Below are positions 33,661-41,115 of a stretch of 64,000 nucleotides of DNA, one piece after another. A program made the translations under genes and the position numbers. The first letter of the stretch is position 1, and each line of letters opens with the position of its first letter. Location of the stretch: positions 1 through 64,000 of the forward strand of contig CAYURO010000018.1 of assembly GCA_964447285.1 (NCBI GenBank), given 5' to 3'. The notes below the pieces were generated by a model. It searched no databases and had not been told where the DNA came from. It worked only from the letters and a program-made list of their open reading frames with translations. Source of the DNA: CAJBNH01 sp964447285. GTDB lineage: Bacteria; Myxococcota_A; UBA9042.

Positions 33661-35433
33661 ATGTCACCCACCCGCCGCCGCATCCGCGCCTTGACCCTGG
33701 CCGTTTGCGTGCTGTTCCTGCCCGCCGCCTTTGCGGGGTGCGGCAGCGACGCCTCGATGACCGGTGCCGACGAGAGCCTGGAGACGCCCAATCAGATGGG
33801 CGACGTCAAGTCCGACACCAGTACCAGCTACCACAGCGACGTCGTGGCAAGCGACAGCTCTGGCTGGACGCCGATGGACGGGACCAGCTCAGACGCCACC
33901 GGTGGAACCCCGTACCCGGGCACCGACGGCGACATGGGCATCGGCTTGAAGCCGGGCGGCGCGCAAGACATCAACTACTTCAGGATGTTGCTGGGGCAGG
34001 GCAAGCTCCCCAAGGCAGCGGACATGACGATGGAAGGCTGGCTGAACGAGCACGACACGCTGCTGCCCAAGGCCAACCCGGAGCGCTCGATCGACCTGCA
34101 CGCGATGGCGGCGATTCTTCAGGGCACGGCCAACATCGCGCCCGAAGTCGTGCTGCAGCTGGGCTTCAACAGCGGCATGTCGTTGGAGCAGGTCAAGGCC
34201 AAGGTCGCGCTGACGCTGGTGATCGACCGTTCGGGGTCGATGTGGGGTGACAAGCTGGAGTACGTCAAGGCGGGGATGCGGGCGCTGATCGAGGTGCTGC
34301 CGGTGGGAACGCGGCTGGCGATCGTGTCGTTCTCCAGTGACGTGAAGACCGATTGGCCAGCCAAGGACTTCACGGTTGGTGACAAGCCCGCGCTGCTGAA
34401 CGTGATCGATCAGCTGACCTCAGACGGCGGCACCAACATCCACGGCGCGCTGCAGGCAGGCATCTTCGTCTGCAAGTCCGCAGGCCCTGAGTACACCTTT
34501 CGCCGCGTCCTGCTGCTGAGCGATGGCCAGGCCACCGAGGGCAACACCGATCCCAGCGCAATCCTGGCGGTGGCCAAGGGCGGCAAGCAGAGCGGCTGCA
34601 GCATCTCGACCGCGGGCGTGGGCTACGACTTCGACCTGCCGCTGATGACGCAGATTGCCCAGCAGGCTGACGGGACCGCCTGGTTCCTGCCGAATGCGGA
34701 GAAGGCCAAGGAGGTCTTCATCGAGGATCTCGAGACGATGCTGCTGCCGGTCGGCCAGAACCTGTGGGTGCAGTTCAAGCTGGCGGAGGGCTGGCACGTC
34801 GACCAGATCTACGGCTTTGAGTGGGTGGAAAAGGACGGCGTCGTCAAGCTGTTGGGACCCAAGAAGGACGAGCCCAGCGACCCCGAGCAGGGCACGGATC
34901 AGGCCGACACGGTCGATACGCCCGACACCACGGACGAGTCGCCGCCCGTCGCGCTGCCGACCCTGTTCGCCTCAAAGAAGAACGGTCTGGTCATGGCGCG
35001 GCTGGTTCCCCCGGAGGGGTCGGATCTGTCCAAGATTCAAGACCTTCTGCTGGCAGACATCACCTACGGCTACACGTTGTCCAAGACCAACGAGACGCAG
35101 CAGTTCACGGTGCCCGTCACCGTTCCCGGCGTGGTGCAGATCCCCGATGGCGGCATCGGCTATTTCGCCAGCCCCATCGTGCGCCGCGCATTTACGCTGC
35201 TGCAGGTTGGTCGGGCGCTGATGCGGTCATGCACGCGGTTTGAAGCCGGGCAGGTCGTGGAAGCCCTGGCGGTGCTGGACGAGGCCAAGACGCTGGTCGC
35301 GCAGCAGAAGGCTGAGTTCTCCGCCGAAGAGCTGGCGAAGGTCGACATGGCGCCAGGTCTGGACGACGCGGCGGAGCTTGCGGCTTTGTTGAAGACGGTG
35401 ATGGCGCAGGGTCAGGCGCAGCAAACGCCCTGA
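33661..35433 (+). CDS. VWA-domain lipoprotein (YfbK-like)
   Basis: 590 residues. GGAGG before ATG 33661; lipobox AFAGC (Cys27). INYFRMLLGQGKLP...MEGWLNEHD resembles the N-terminal module of YfbK-type proteins. The von Willebrand A domain begins near 183, with MIDAS LVIDRSGSMW (D189-x-S-x-S) and later T/D ligands in GGTNIHGAL and LLSDGQATEG. A Asp/Thr-rich insertion (DTVDTPDTTDE) separates it from a C-terminal beta/helical region. Probably a surface metal-dependent adhesion or assembly protein. Confidence 0.88.
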   Translation: MSPTRRRIRALTLAVCVLFLPAAFAGCGSDASMTGADESLETPNQMGDVKSDTSTSYHSDVVASDSSGWTPMDGTSSDATGGTPYPGTDGDMGIGLKPGGAQDINYFRMLLGQGKLPKAADMTMEGWLNEHDTLLPKANPERSIDLHAMAAILQGTANIAPEVVLQLGFNSGMSLEQVKAKVALTLVIDRSGSMWGDKLEYVKAGMRALIEVLPVGTRLAIVSFSSDVKTDWPAKDFTVGDKPALLNVIDQLTSDGGTNIHGALQAGIFVCKSAGPEYTFRRVLLLSDGQATEGNTDPSAILAVAKGGKQSGCSISTAGVGYDFDLPLMTQIAQQADGTAWFLPNAEKAKEVFIEDLETMLLPVGQNLWVQFKLAEGWHVDQIYGFEWVEKDGVVKLLGPKKDEPSDPEQGTDQADTVDTPDTTDESPPVALPTLFASKKNGLVMARLVPPEGSDLSKIQDLLLADITYGYTLSKTNETQQFTVPVTVPGVVQIPDGGIGYFASPIVRRAFTLLQVGRALMRSCTRFEAGQVVEALAVLDEAKTLVAQQKAEFSAEELAKVDMAPGLDDAAELAALLKTVMAQGQAQQTP

Positions 35434-35443
35434 CCCAAGGGCG

Positions 35444-36718
35444 CTACTTCGCGGCAGGGGGCGGAACCGGTGCGGCGGCAGGCGTCGGGACCGCGGCGGC
35501 CTTCGGAGCCGGAATGGCAGCGGGAGCGACACCGGGAGCCGGAGCTACGCCGGGAGCGGCACCCTGCGGCATCCCCTGCGGCATCCCCTGCGGCATTCCA
35601 CCCTGCGGCATCCCCTGCGGCATTCCACCCTGCGGCATCCCCTGCGGCATCCCCTGCGGCATTCCACCCTGCGGCATACCCTGCGGCATACCCTGCGGCA
35701 TACCCTGCGGCATACCCTGCGGCATACCCTGCGGCATCCCCTGCGGCATCCCCTGAGGCATCCCACCCTGCGGCATCCCCTGAGGCATCCCACCCTGCGG
35801 CATCCCCTGAGGCATTCCACCCCGTGGCATCATTCCGGGAGGCATCATGCCGGCGGGCATGTCGGTGCCGGTCGGACGGCCGGGCAGGCCGCGGGGCATC
35901 ATGCCGGGAGGCATGTCACCGGGGGGCATCATGCCGGGAGGCATCCCGTTGCCACCCTGGGGACCGAAGCGCTGGATGCGGCGGAAAATGGGGGTGAGCT
36001 CAGGTGCGGAGAAGTCGGTGACCTCGTCGGGGCTGAACGACATGGGCACGCGCGCGGCACCGTCGAGCAGGAAGACCTCGACTGTGCAGGTCGGCGCCCC
36101 GGCGGCGAGAGCGAACAACAGGCCCTGCGGCCCTTGGTCGGCCCCGCGGCGCGGTGCAGGGGCGAACTTCAAGCCGGCCCCCTCAGCCGCGGCCACCAGA
36201 CGGGACTTGCCCACGGCGCCCGAGACGTTGGGTCCGGCGACGAACGGCTGGCCGCCGAAGAGTTTGTTGGCCGCTTGCACACACTGGTCGGCGCGAGCAC
36301 CGGCACCTTGGCGGAAGTGCAAGGTCGCCGTGACGCGGCCGTCCATCTCGAACAGGATCTGGACGCCCTGATCGTGCTCGAGGCGCACTTCCGAGTCGCC
36401 GTCGGGCGCCGGAATCACGAGACGAACCGACCAGTCGCGCTCGCTGACGAACGGCACGCCGAACTTGCGGTCGCGCAGAATCTCGGCGCGGCCCTTGGGG
36501 TCGCTGCGGATCTTGGCCACCACTTCCCATGCATCCGCGTAGCTGGCGGACTGCGTGGGGGCGACCTCAACGCGAACTTCCCTGCCGCCAAGCGGAGTTC
36601 CGTCGCGCTGGTACAACCACAGGTGAGTGGGGGCGACCCGCTCGACCATGCCGGCGATGACGAGAACGACCAAGACGGCGATGGCGCCGATTCCGATCCA
36701 CAATCCCTTGCCTTGCAT
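35444..36718 (-). CDS. membrane-anchored protein with GMPQ tandem repeats
   Basis: 424 residues. GGAGG before ATG 36718. One N-terminal transmembrane helix (WIGIGAIAVLVVLVIAGMV). Residues about 30-260 form an extracytoplasmic, mostly beta domain without a known match. Then Met/Pro/Gly-rich sequence (GMPPGMMPPGDMPPGMMP), twenty copies of GMPQ or GGMPQ, and a Pro/Ala-rich end. The repeats probably form an extended methionine-rich tail, possibly for wall spanning, metal binding or oxidant scavenging. Convergent with the VWA gene (10 bp). Confidence 0.75.
   Translation of the reverse strand: MQGKGLWIGIGAIAVLVVLVIAGMVERVAPTHLWLYQRDGTPLGGREVRVEVAPTQSASYADAWEVVAKIRSDPKGRAEILRDRKFGVPFVSERDWSVRLVIPAPDGDSEVRLEHDQGVQILFEMDGRVTATLHFRQGAGARADQCVQAANKLFGGQPFVAGPNVSGAVGKSRLVAAAEGAGLKFAPAPRRGADQGPQGLLFALAAGAPTCTVEVFLLDGAARVPMSFSPDEVTDFSAPELTPIFRRIQRFGPQGGNGMPPGMMPPGDMPPGMMPRGLPGRPTGTDMPAGMMPPGMMPRGGMPQGMPQGGMPQGMPQGGMPQGMPQGMPQGMPQGMPQGMPQGMPQGMPQGGMPQGMPQGMPQGGMPQGMPQGGMPQGMPQGMPQGAAPGVAPAPGVAPAAIPAPKAAAVPTPAAAPVPPPAAK
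35568..35822. repeat. 20-unit tandem repeat (12/15-bp units) within the GMPQ protein
   Basis: Plus-strand units GGCATCCCCTGC, GGCATACCCTGC and the 15-bp GGCATTCCACCCTGC alternate in blocks of 2+2+8+3+2+3. Near-identity at synonymous positions within sub-blocks (five consecutive GGCATACCCTGC) indicates recent slippage or unequal crossover. Confidence 0.9.
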
Positions 36719-36823
36719 GAATTCCTCCAGTTTGGACCCTCGTGAGGCGGGCGCATGGTAGGAGCGTGCAAGTCAAAGGGCAAGCCGCGCATTCCCGCAA
36801 GCTGTGGGACCTTGAAAGCCCCG

Positions 36824-38050
36824 TTACCCGACCGGTGGTGCGGCCTGCGCGAACCCCAGCACCGCGTCGGCAAGCTTTGCGTACTGCGGTAGGTGGTTGT
36901 AGCCCTGTGCAGAGACACGCAGCCAGCGGTGACCTCCCCACGTCATGACGGGCACCTCGATGCGGTGGACCTGCCACAGGTGCGCGGCCAGCGGGTCGGG
37001 GGGCAGCTCTGTCGCGTCGTCGGAGTCGTGCAGGTGGCCGGGCAGGGCGACCGTGGCCAGACTGCCGATCAGCTCGTCGGGGCAGGGCGGGGCGACCGCC
37101 CACGCCGAACACAGCAGATCCCGGGCCTGCAGGACCAGCGCACGGTTCGCGGCCAGCCACGCCGGCCAACCTCCGGGGCGCAGGCCGGCCAGAAACCGCA
37201 GGGCCACCGGGACGCACAGGGCAGCGGTCGGGTCGCCGGTGCCCGTCCAGTCGAATTCCATCCAGAAGCGGGGTCTTCCGCGTGTCGGTCCTTGGAAACC
37301 GTGACTGATCGACAGGGGATGCAGGTGAAGTTGGCGGTCGCGGCGGACGTGGAGGAAGGCCGCCCCCTTTGGGCCGCACGTCCACTTGTGGCAGTTGCCC
37401 GTGTAGTAGGCGGCGCCCAAGCGGTCGAGGTCGAGGACCACCATCCCGGGGCCGTGCGCCCCGTCGACCAGCACGTCGATTCCTTGCCCCTGCAGCGTGT
37501 CAATGATCGGCTGGATGGGCCACACAAGGCCCGTGGGGCTTGTCACGTGGTCGATCAGGGCAAGGCGAGTCCGGGACGTCACCGCGGCGGTCACGGCATC
37601 GACCACCTGCCGGCCAGACGCAAGCGGAAACGGCACCTGCGCCACCACCACCCGCGCACCGGTCGTCTGGGCGACGTACTCGACGGCGTTGCGGCAGGCG
37701 TTGTAGCCGTGGTCCGTGACGAGGATCTCGTCGCCAGGAGCAAAAGCCATCGATCGCAGGACGGAATTCACGCCCGCCGTGGCGTTGGCGATCCATGCAA
37801 GGTCCTGCGGTTGGGCTCCAAGGAACGCGCCCAGCTCGGCCCTTGCAGCGTCCAGCAGCGGCTCGAGCTCGCGGTCCAGAAACTGAACCGGATTGCGCTC
37901 CATGCGCGCGCGCAGCTCTGTCTGGGCGTCCAGCACGATGTCGGGGCAGGCACCGAACGAGCCGTGGTTCAGAAAGGTGATGTTCTGCGCGACTTTCCAA
38001 TGCGTGGCGAGGTCGTGGGCGGTGGGGGGCAAGGGTTGGGTCGGGCGCAT
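36824..38050 (-). CDS. class V aminotransferase, isopenicillin-N epimerase-like
   Basis: 408 residues from ATG 38050. PLP-dependent fold type I: LNHGSFGACP at the N-terminus, ANATAGVNSVLRSM for phosphate contacts, VLVDGAHGPGMV with the PLP-ring aspartate, and NCHKWTCGPKGAAFL holding the Schiff-base lysine. Closest by pattern to CefD/isopenicillin-N epimerase and cysteine-desulfurase-like members; no beta-lactam genes are nearby, so this is probably a general amino-acid epimerase, lyase or desulfurase. The ribosome site is weak. Confidence 0.88.
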   Translation of the reverse strand: MRPTQPLPPTAHDLATHWKVAQNITFLNHGSFGACPDIVLDAQTELRARMERNPVQFLDRELEPLLDAARAELGAFLGAQPQDLAWIANATAGVNSVLRSMAFAPGDEILVTDHGYNACRNAVEYVAQTTGARVVVAQVPFPLASGRQVVDAVTAAVTSRTRLALIDHVTSPTGLVWPIQPIIDTLQGQGIDVLVDGAHGPGMVVLDLDRLGAAYYTGNCHKWTCGPKGAAFLHVRRDRQLHLHPLSISHGFQGPTRGRPRFWMEFDWTGTGDPTAALCVPVALRFLAGLRPGGWPAWLAANRALVLQARDLLCSAWAVAPPCPDELIGSLATVALPGHLHDSDDATELPPDPLAAHLWQVHRIEVPVMTWGGHRWLRVSAQGYNHLPQYAKLADAVLGFAQAAPPVG

Positions 38051-38180
38051 GTGGGGCTCTGGGTTTGGGTCCGGGCGGGAAGCGTAGTGTCCTGCACCGC
38101 CGAAGTCGATTCGCCTGCCCGTGGCCGTGGCATCGTTCAACCTGTTCATCTCCGACGACAGACAACGCTGCGGGGTTGCA

Positions 38181-38210
38181 TTTCGGCCCATTTCGGTTCA
38201 ATTTGGGCCT
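38181..38210. repeat. 10-bp phased repeats upstream of the signalling operon
   Basis: TTTCGGCCCA, TTTCGGTTCA and ATTTGGGCCT in tandem, one per helical turn, ending 113 bp before the start at 38323. Candidate operator. Confidence 0.4.
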
Positions 38211-38322
38211 CCTGATTTTGTAGAGCGTCCCGTCGGGAAACCATTCGTGAACAGCGTGTCTCTCGCAACCGTCCCTCGCGAACGCCACGCCAGGCTCGCC
38301 CTCCGCAAGCGTGAGGTTCTGT

Positions 38323-39516
38323 GTGATTCCTGATCTCTTGAGCAAGTACCCTGTGGGCGAGTTGTTGACGCGGCGTTTGCTGCTGGTCGACGACGAACTG
38401 CCCAACTTGGCCGTGCTGCAAGCGTTTCTGGAGACCGATTACGAGGTCTTGACGGCTCGGTCTGGTGCCGAAGCGCTGGCGTTGCTGGCCAAAGAGACGG
38501 TCGACGTCATCATCGCCGACCAGCGAATGCCCGAGATGACGGGCGTCGAGCTGTTGGAGCGGGCCCGAGAGACTCGCCCCGACGTTGCGACCATCGTGCT
38601 GACCGGTTACAGCGACACGCCGGCCCTGATCTCGGCCATCAACCGCGCCCGCGTGTTTCGTTACCTGAAGAAACCCTGGAACGCCGACGAGGTGCTGGAC
38701 GCCGTGTCCCGCGCCAGTGAGGCCGTGGCGCAGCAGCGCGCGATCCTGCGGTTGGTCGAGTTGTTGTCGGCGCGCACCGACGAGCTGGACGCGGCCTTGG
38801 CAGAGCTGCAGGAAGCCCAGAAGAACATGCTGCATCTCGACCGTCTGGCCACGACTGGGCGTCTGGCGGCCGGCATCACCCATGACCTGCGCAACGCAAT
38901 GAACGGGTTGCTGCACCTGGAGCGCGAGATCAACGCCCGTGACGCCGACCCCGAGCTTGTCGAGTCGGTGACCGTGGGCGTCGCGGGTGTCCGCAACCTG
39001 ATGAATGCCTTGGAGACGATCAACCAGTTCGTCCGTCAGCGCCGGATGTCCATGGCGATGGAGTACTTTGACCCGGCCCAGGTGGTGAAGGATGCCGTAA
39101 CGGTCATGCGGCTGGACCTTAACTTTCGGGTGCGGCGGGTTGAGGTCGATGCGCCCGCGGGTGACCTGCCCCCGGTATTTGGCGACCGGCAGAAGCTCGT
39201 TCAAGTGCTGGTGAATCTGCTGCGCAATGCCGTTCAAGCGACCGAGTCGCAGCAGGCCATCGCGATTCGCGTCAGTCAGAGCGGTCCCAACATCGTCTAC
39301 CAGGTCGAGGACGAGGGCGCCGGTTTTCCTGAGCACCTGCGTGAGCACCTGTTCCAGCCGTTTGTGTCGTCCAAGGGCGACCAGGGCATGGGGCTCGGGC
39401 TGTACATGTCGCACCTCATCGTCACGAGCCACAACGGCCGTATCGCCTGCCATGACCGGCCGGGCGGTGGCACCACCTTCGAGATCCACCTGCCGATTGC
39501 CGAAATGCCGGCATAG
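38323..39516 (+). CDS. response regulator-histidine kinase hybrid (PhcQ/PhcR-like)
   Basis: 397 residues. GTG 38323 with GAGG seven bases upstream; an in-frame GTG at 38311 is an alternative. Receiver domain residues about 18-130 with VDDE, phospho-acceptor D66 (VIIADQRMPEM), T (VLTGYSD) and K (YLKKPW). A coiled linker (ARTDELDAALAELQEAQKNM) is followed by H187 (GITHDLRNAMN) and a HATPase with NLLRNAVQA, EDEGAGFP and GMGLGLYMS. A receiver placed before a kinase core, without a sensor, suggests a relay that receives phosphate from another kinase. First gene of a three-gene operon (45-bp gap to the next). Confidence 0.92.
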   Translation: MIPDLLSKYPVGELLTRRLLLVDDELPNLAVLQAFLETDYEVLTARSGAEALALLAKETVDVIIADQRMPEMTGVELLERARETRPDVATIVLTGYSDTPALISAINRARVFRYLKKPWNADEVLDAVSRASEAVAQQRAILRLVELLSARTDELDAALAELQEAQKNMLHLDRLATTGRLAAGITHDLRNAMNGLLHLEREINARDADPELVESVTVGVAGVRNLMNALETINQFVRQRRMSMAMEYFDPAQVVKDAVTVMRLDLNFRVRRVEVDAPAGDLPPVFGDRQKLVQVLVNLLRNAVQATESQQAIAIRVSQSGPNIVYQVEDEGAGFPEHLREHLFQPFVSSKGDQGMGLGLYMSHLIVTSHNGRIACHDRPGGGTTFEIHLPIAEMPA

Positions 39517-39561
39517 GCGCAGCGGGCCTCGCGTCGCGAGGCCTTCTGGAGACTCCTTGCC

Positions 39562-41115
39562 ATGACCCTGACCAACGACATTTCCACCGTCACAGGCGCC
39601 TCGAGGCCGGACGTTGGCCAGCAATCCTTCGGAGAGATCAGAGAATACGAGGAGTTGGAAGGGGCGCAGGGGCGCGAGATCTTCTTCCGCCCGGAGCGCT
39701 ATCGCCCCGAGGACCTGTTTCCACTGATGCCAGCGGTCGAAGTTTCTTGGGACGGAACAGTGGCGGCGTGCCAGCTGGTCGACATCTCGGCGTCGGGTGT
39801 AGGGCTTGCATGGTCCGGGAACGCGATCCCTTTGGTGGGCGAGGTGTTGCAGCGCCTGACCGTCGGCTTCGACGGCCACGTTTTGTACGACGGAGGAGCC
39901 CGGGTCACGTCGCTGCGCCGTAGGGGCGATGCACAAGTGGTCGGCGTGTCCTTTGCCGACGCACTGGTCAGCATCGACGATGTGCTGAGCCTGCGACACG
40001 TCGTGACTTGGCGCGGCACCCAGTCAGACCTGTCGTTTGGTCAGGCCGAGTGGTCGATCGAGGGACATGAGACCTTCCGGGCGCACGTCGCCGAGTTCCG
40101 CCTGTTCCTTGAGGACGCCGAAGAAGCGTTTCGCAAGATGGAAGCGGACTTGCCGTGGTCCGTCGTGCACGGTGAGGCGGACCTGCCGGCGCGTCGCGCC
40201 CTGATCGAGCGGTTGCGCGCCGAGTTTGTGCCGCAGGTGCTCGACCGATTCACGCGGATCGATCAGGCGATGCGCCGCGCCAATCGAGCGGACAACGAGG
40301 TGCTGAAGGCGTTTTCGGTGCGTCATTTGCACCGACTGCTGATGCCCGCGCCGCTGCTGCACCGGACCCGTTACAAGCCACTGGGCTATCCGGGTGACTT
40401 CGAGTCCATGAATTACATGTACTTCCGAAATTTTGAGGGTGCCACTCTGTATGGCAAGGCGCTGCACTTGGCCTCGTGCGACTCGCTGCCGGCCCAAGCA
40501 GTGCGGGCGCGCAAGGACGTGATCAAGGCACGGTTGCTCGAGCTGGCCGGCGAGACCCGTCCGGGACGGCCCGTGCGCATCGCCTCGGTCGCAGCCGGCC
40601 CCGCCCAAGAAACGCTGGAATTTCTGTCGGAGGTCAAAGAGATCGCGGGTCCCGTCGAGATCGTTCTGTTCGATCAGGACAAGCAGGCGTTGTCCTTCGC
40701 GCACCGTCGCCTGGGGCCGGCCGTCGAGCGTCATGGGCGTGGTCTGATCAAGCTGACTTTCCTGCACGACTCCATCAAGCGCCTGTTGCACGACCCCACG
40801 CTGTTCGCTGATCAAGGGCCGTTCGACTTCATCTTCAGTTCAGGTCTTTACGATTACTTGCGGATCCCGACGGCGGTGACGCTGACCCGCAACCTGCACT
40901 CGCAGCTGGTTCCCGGAGGGGAGGCGTACGTTGGCAACATGGACCCCGCCAACCCCTGCCGGTGGATCTTCGAGCATCACCTCGACTGGACCCTGATCTA
41001 CCGATCTCAGGCCGAGATGCTCGGCTTCGGCCGCGTGGCGTTGCCCGATGCACCGCTGCGCATCGCCGAAGACCGCACGCGGATCAACCCGTTCCTGGTG
41101 GTGACACGCACGTGA
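39562..41115 (+). CDS. PilZ-like domain fused to PhcB-type SAM methyltransferase
   Basis: 517 residues. Residues about 35-150 resemble PilZ: VDISASGVGL gives the D-x-S-x-x-G box (D74), but the preceding arginine motif is irregular (REIFFR/RPERYR rather than R-x-x-x-R), so c-di-GMP binding is uncertain. After a helical linker, RYKPLGYPGDFESMNYMYF (near 270-288) is characteristic of methyltransferases of the PhcB type, which make 3-hydroxy fatty acid methyl esters used as quorum signals in Ralstonia. SAM site near IASVAAGPAQETLEFL (about 340), then VLFDQDKQAL and IFSSGLYDYL. The stop overlaps the next start (TGATG). The methyltransferase is well supported; the autoinducer role is inference. Confidence 0.82.
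   Translation: MTLTNDISTVTGASRPDVGQQSFGEIREYEELEGAQGREIFFRPERYRPEDLFPLMPAVEVSWDGTVAACQLVDISASGVGLAWSGNAIPLVGEVLQRLTVGFDGHVLYDGGARVTSLRRRGDAQVVGVSFADALVSIDDVLSLRHVVTWRGTQSDLSFGQAEWSIEGHETFRAHVAEFRLFLEDAEEAFRKMEADLPWSVVHGEADLPARRALIERLRAEFVPQVLDRFTRIDQAMRRANRADNEVLKAFSVRHLHRLLMPAPLLHRTRYKPLGYPGDFESMNYMYFRNFEGATLYGKALHLASCDSLPAQAVRARKDVIKARLLELAGETRPGRPVRIASVAAGPAQETLEFLSEVKEIAGPVEIVLFDQDKQALSFAHRRLGPAVERHGRGLIKLTFLHDSIKRLLHDPTLFADQGPFDFIFSSGLYDYLRIPTAVTLTRNLHSQLVPGGEAYVGNMDPANPCRWIFEHHLDWTLIYRSQAEMLGFGRVALPDAPLRIAEDRTRINPFLVVTRT

Noticed and set aside
35568..35822. CRISPR array
   Set aside because: The repeats are 12-15 bp with no spacers and lie within an open reading frame; no cas genes nearby.
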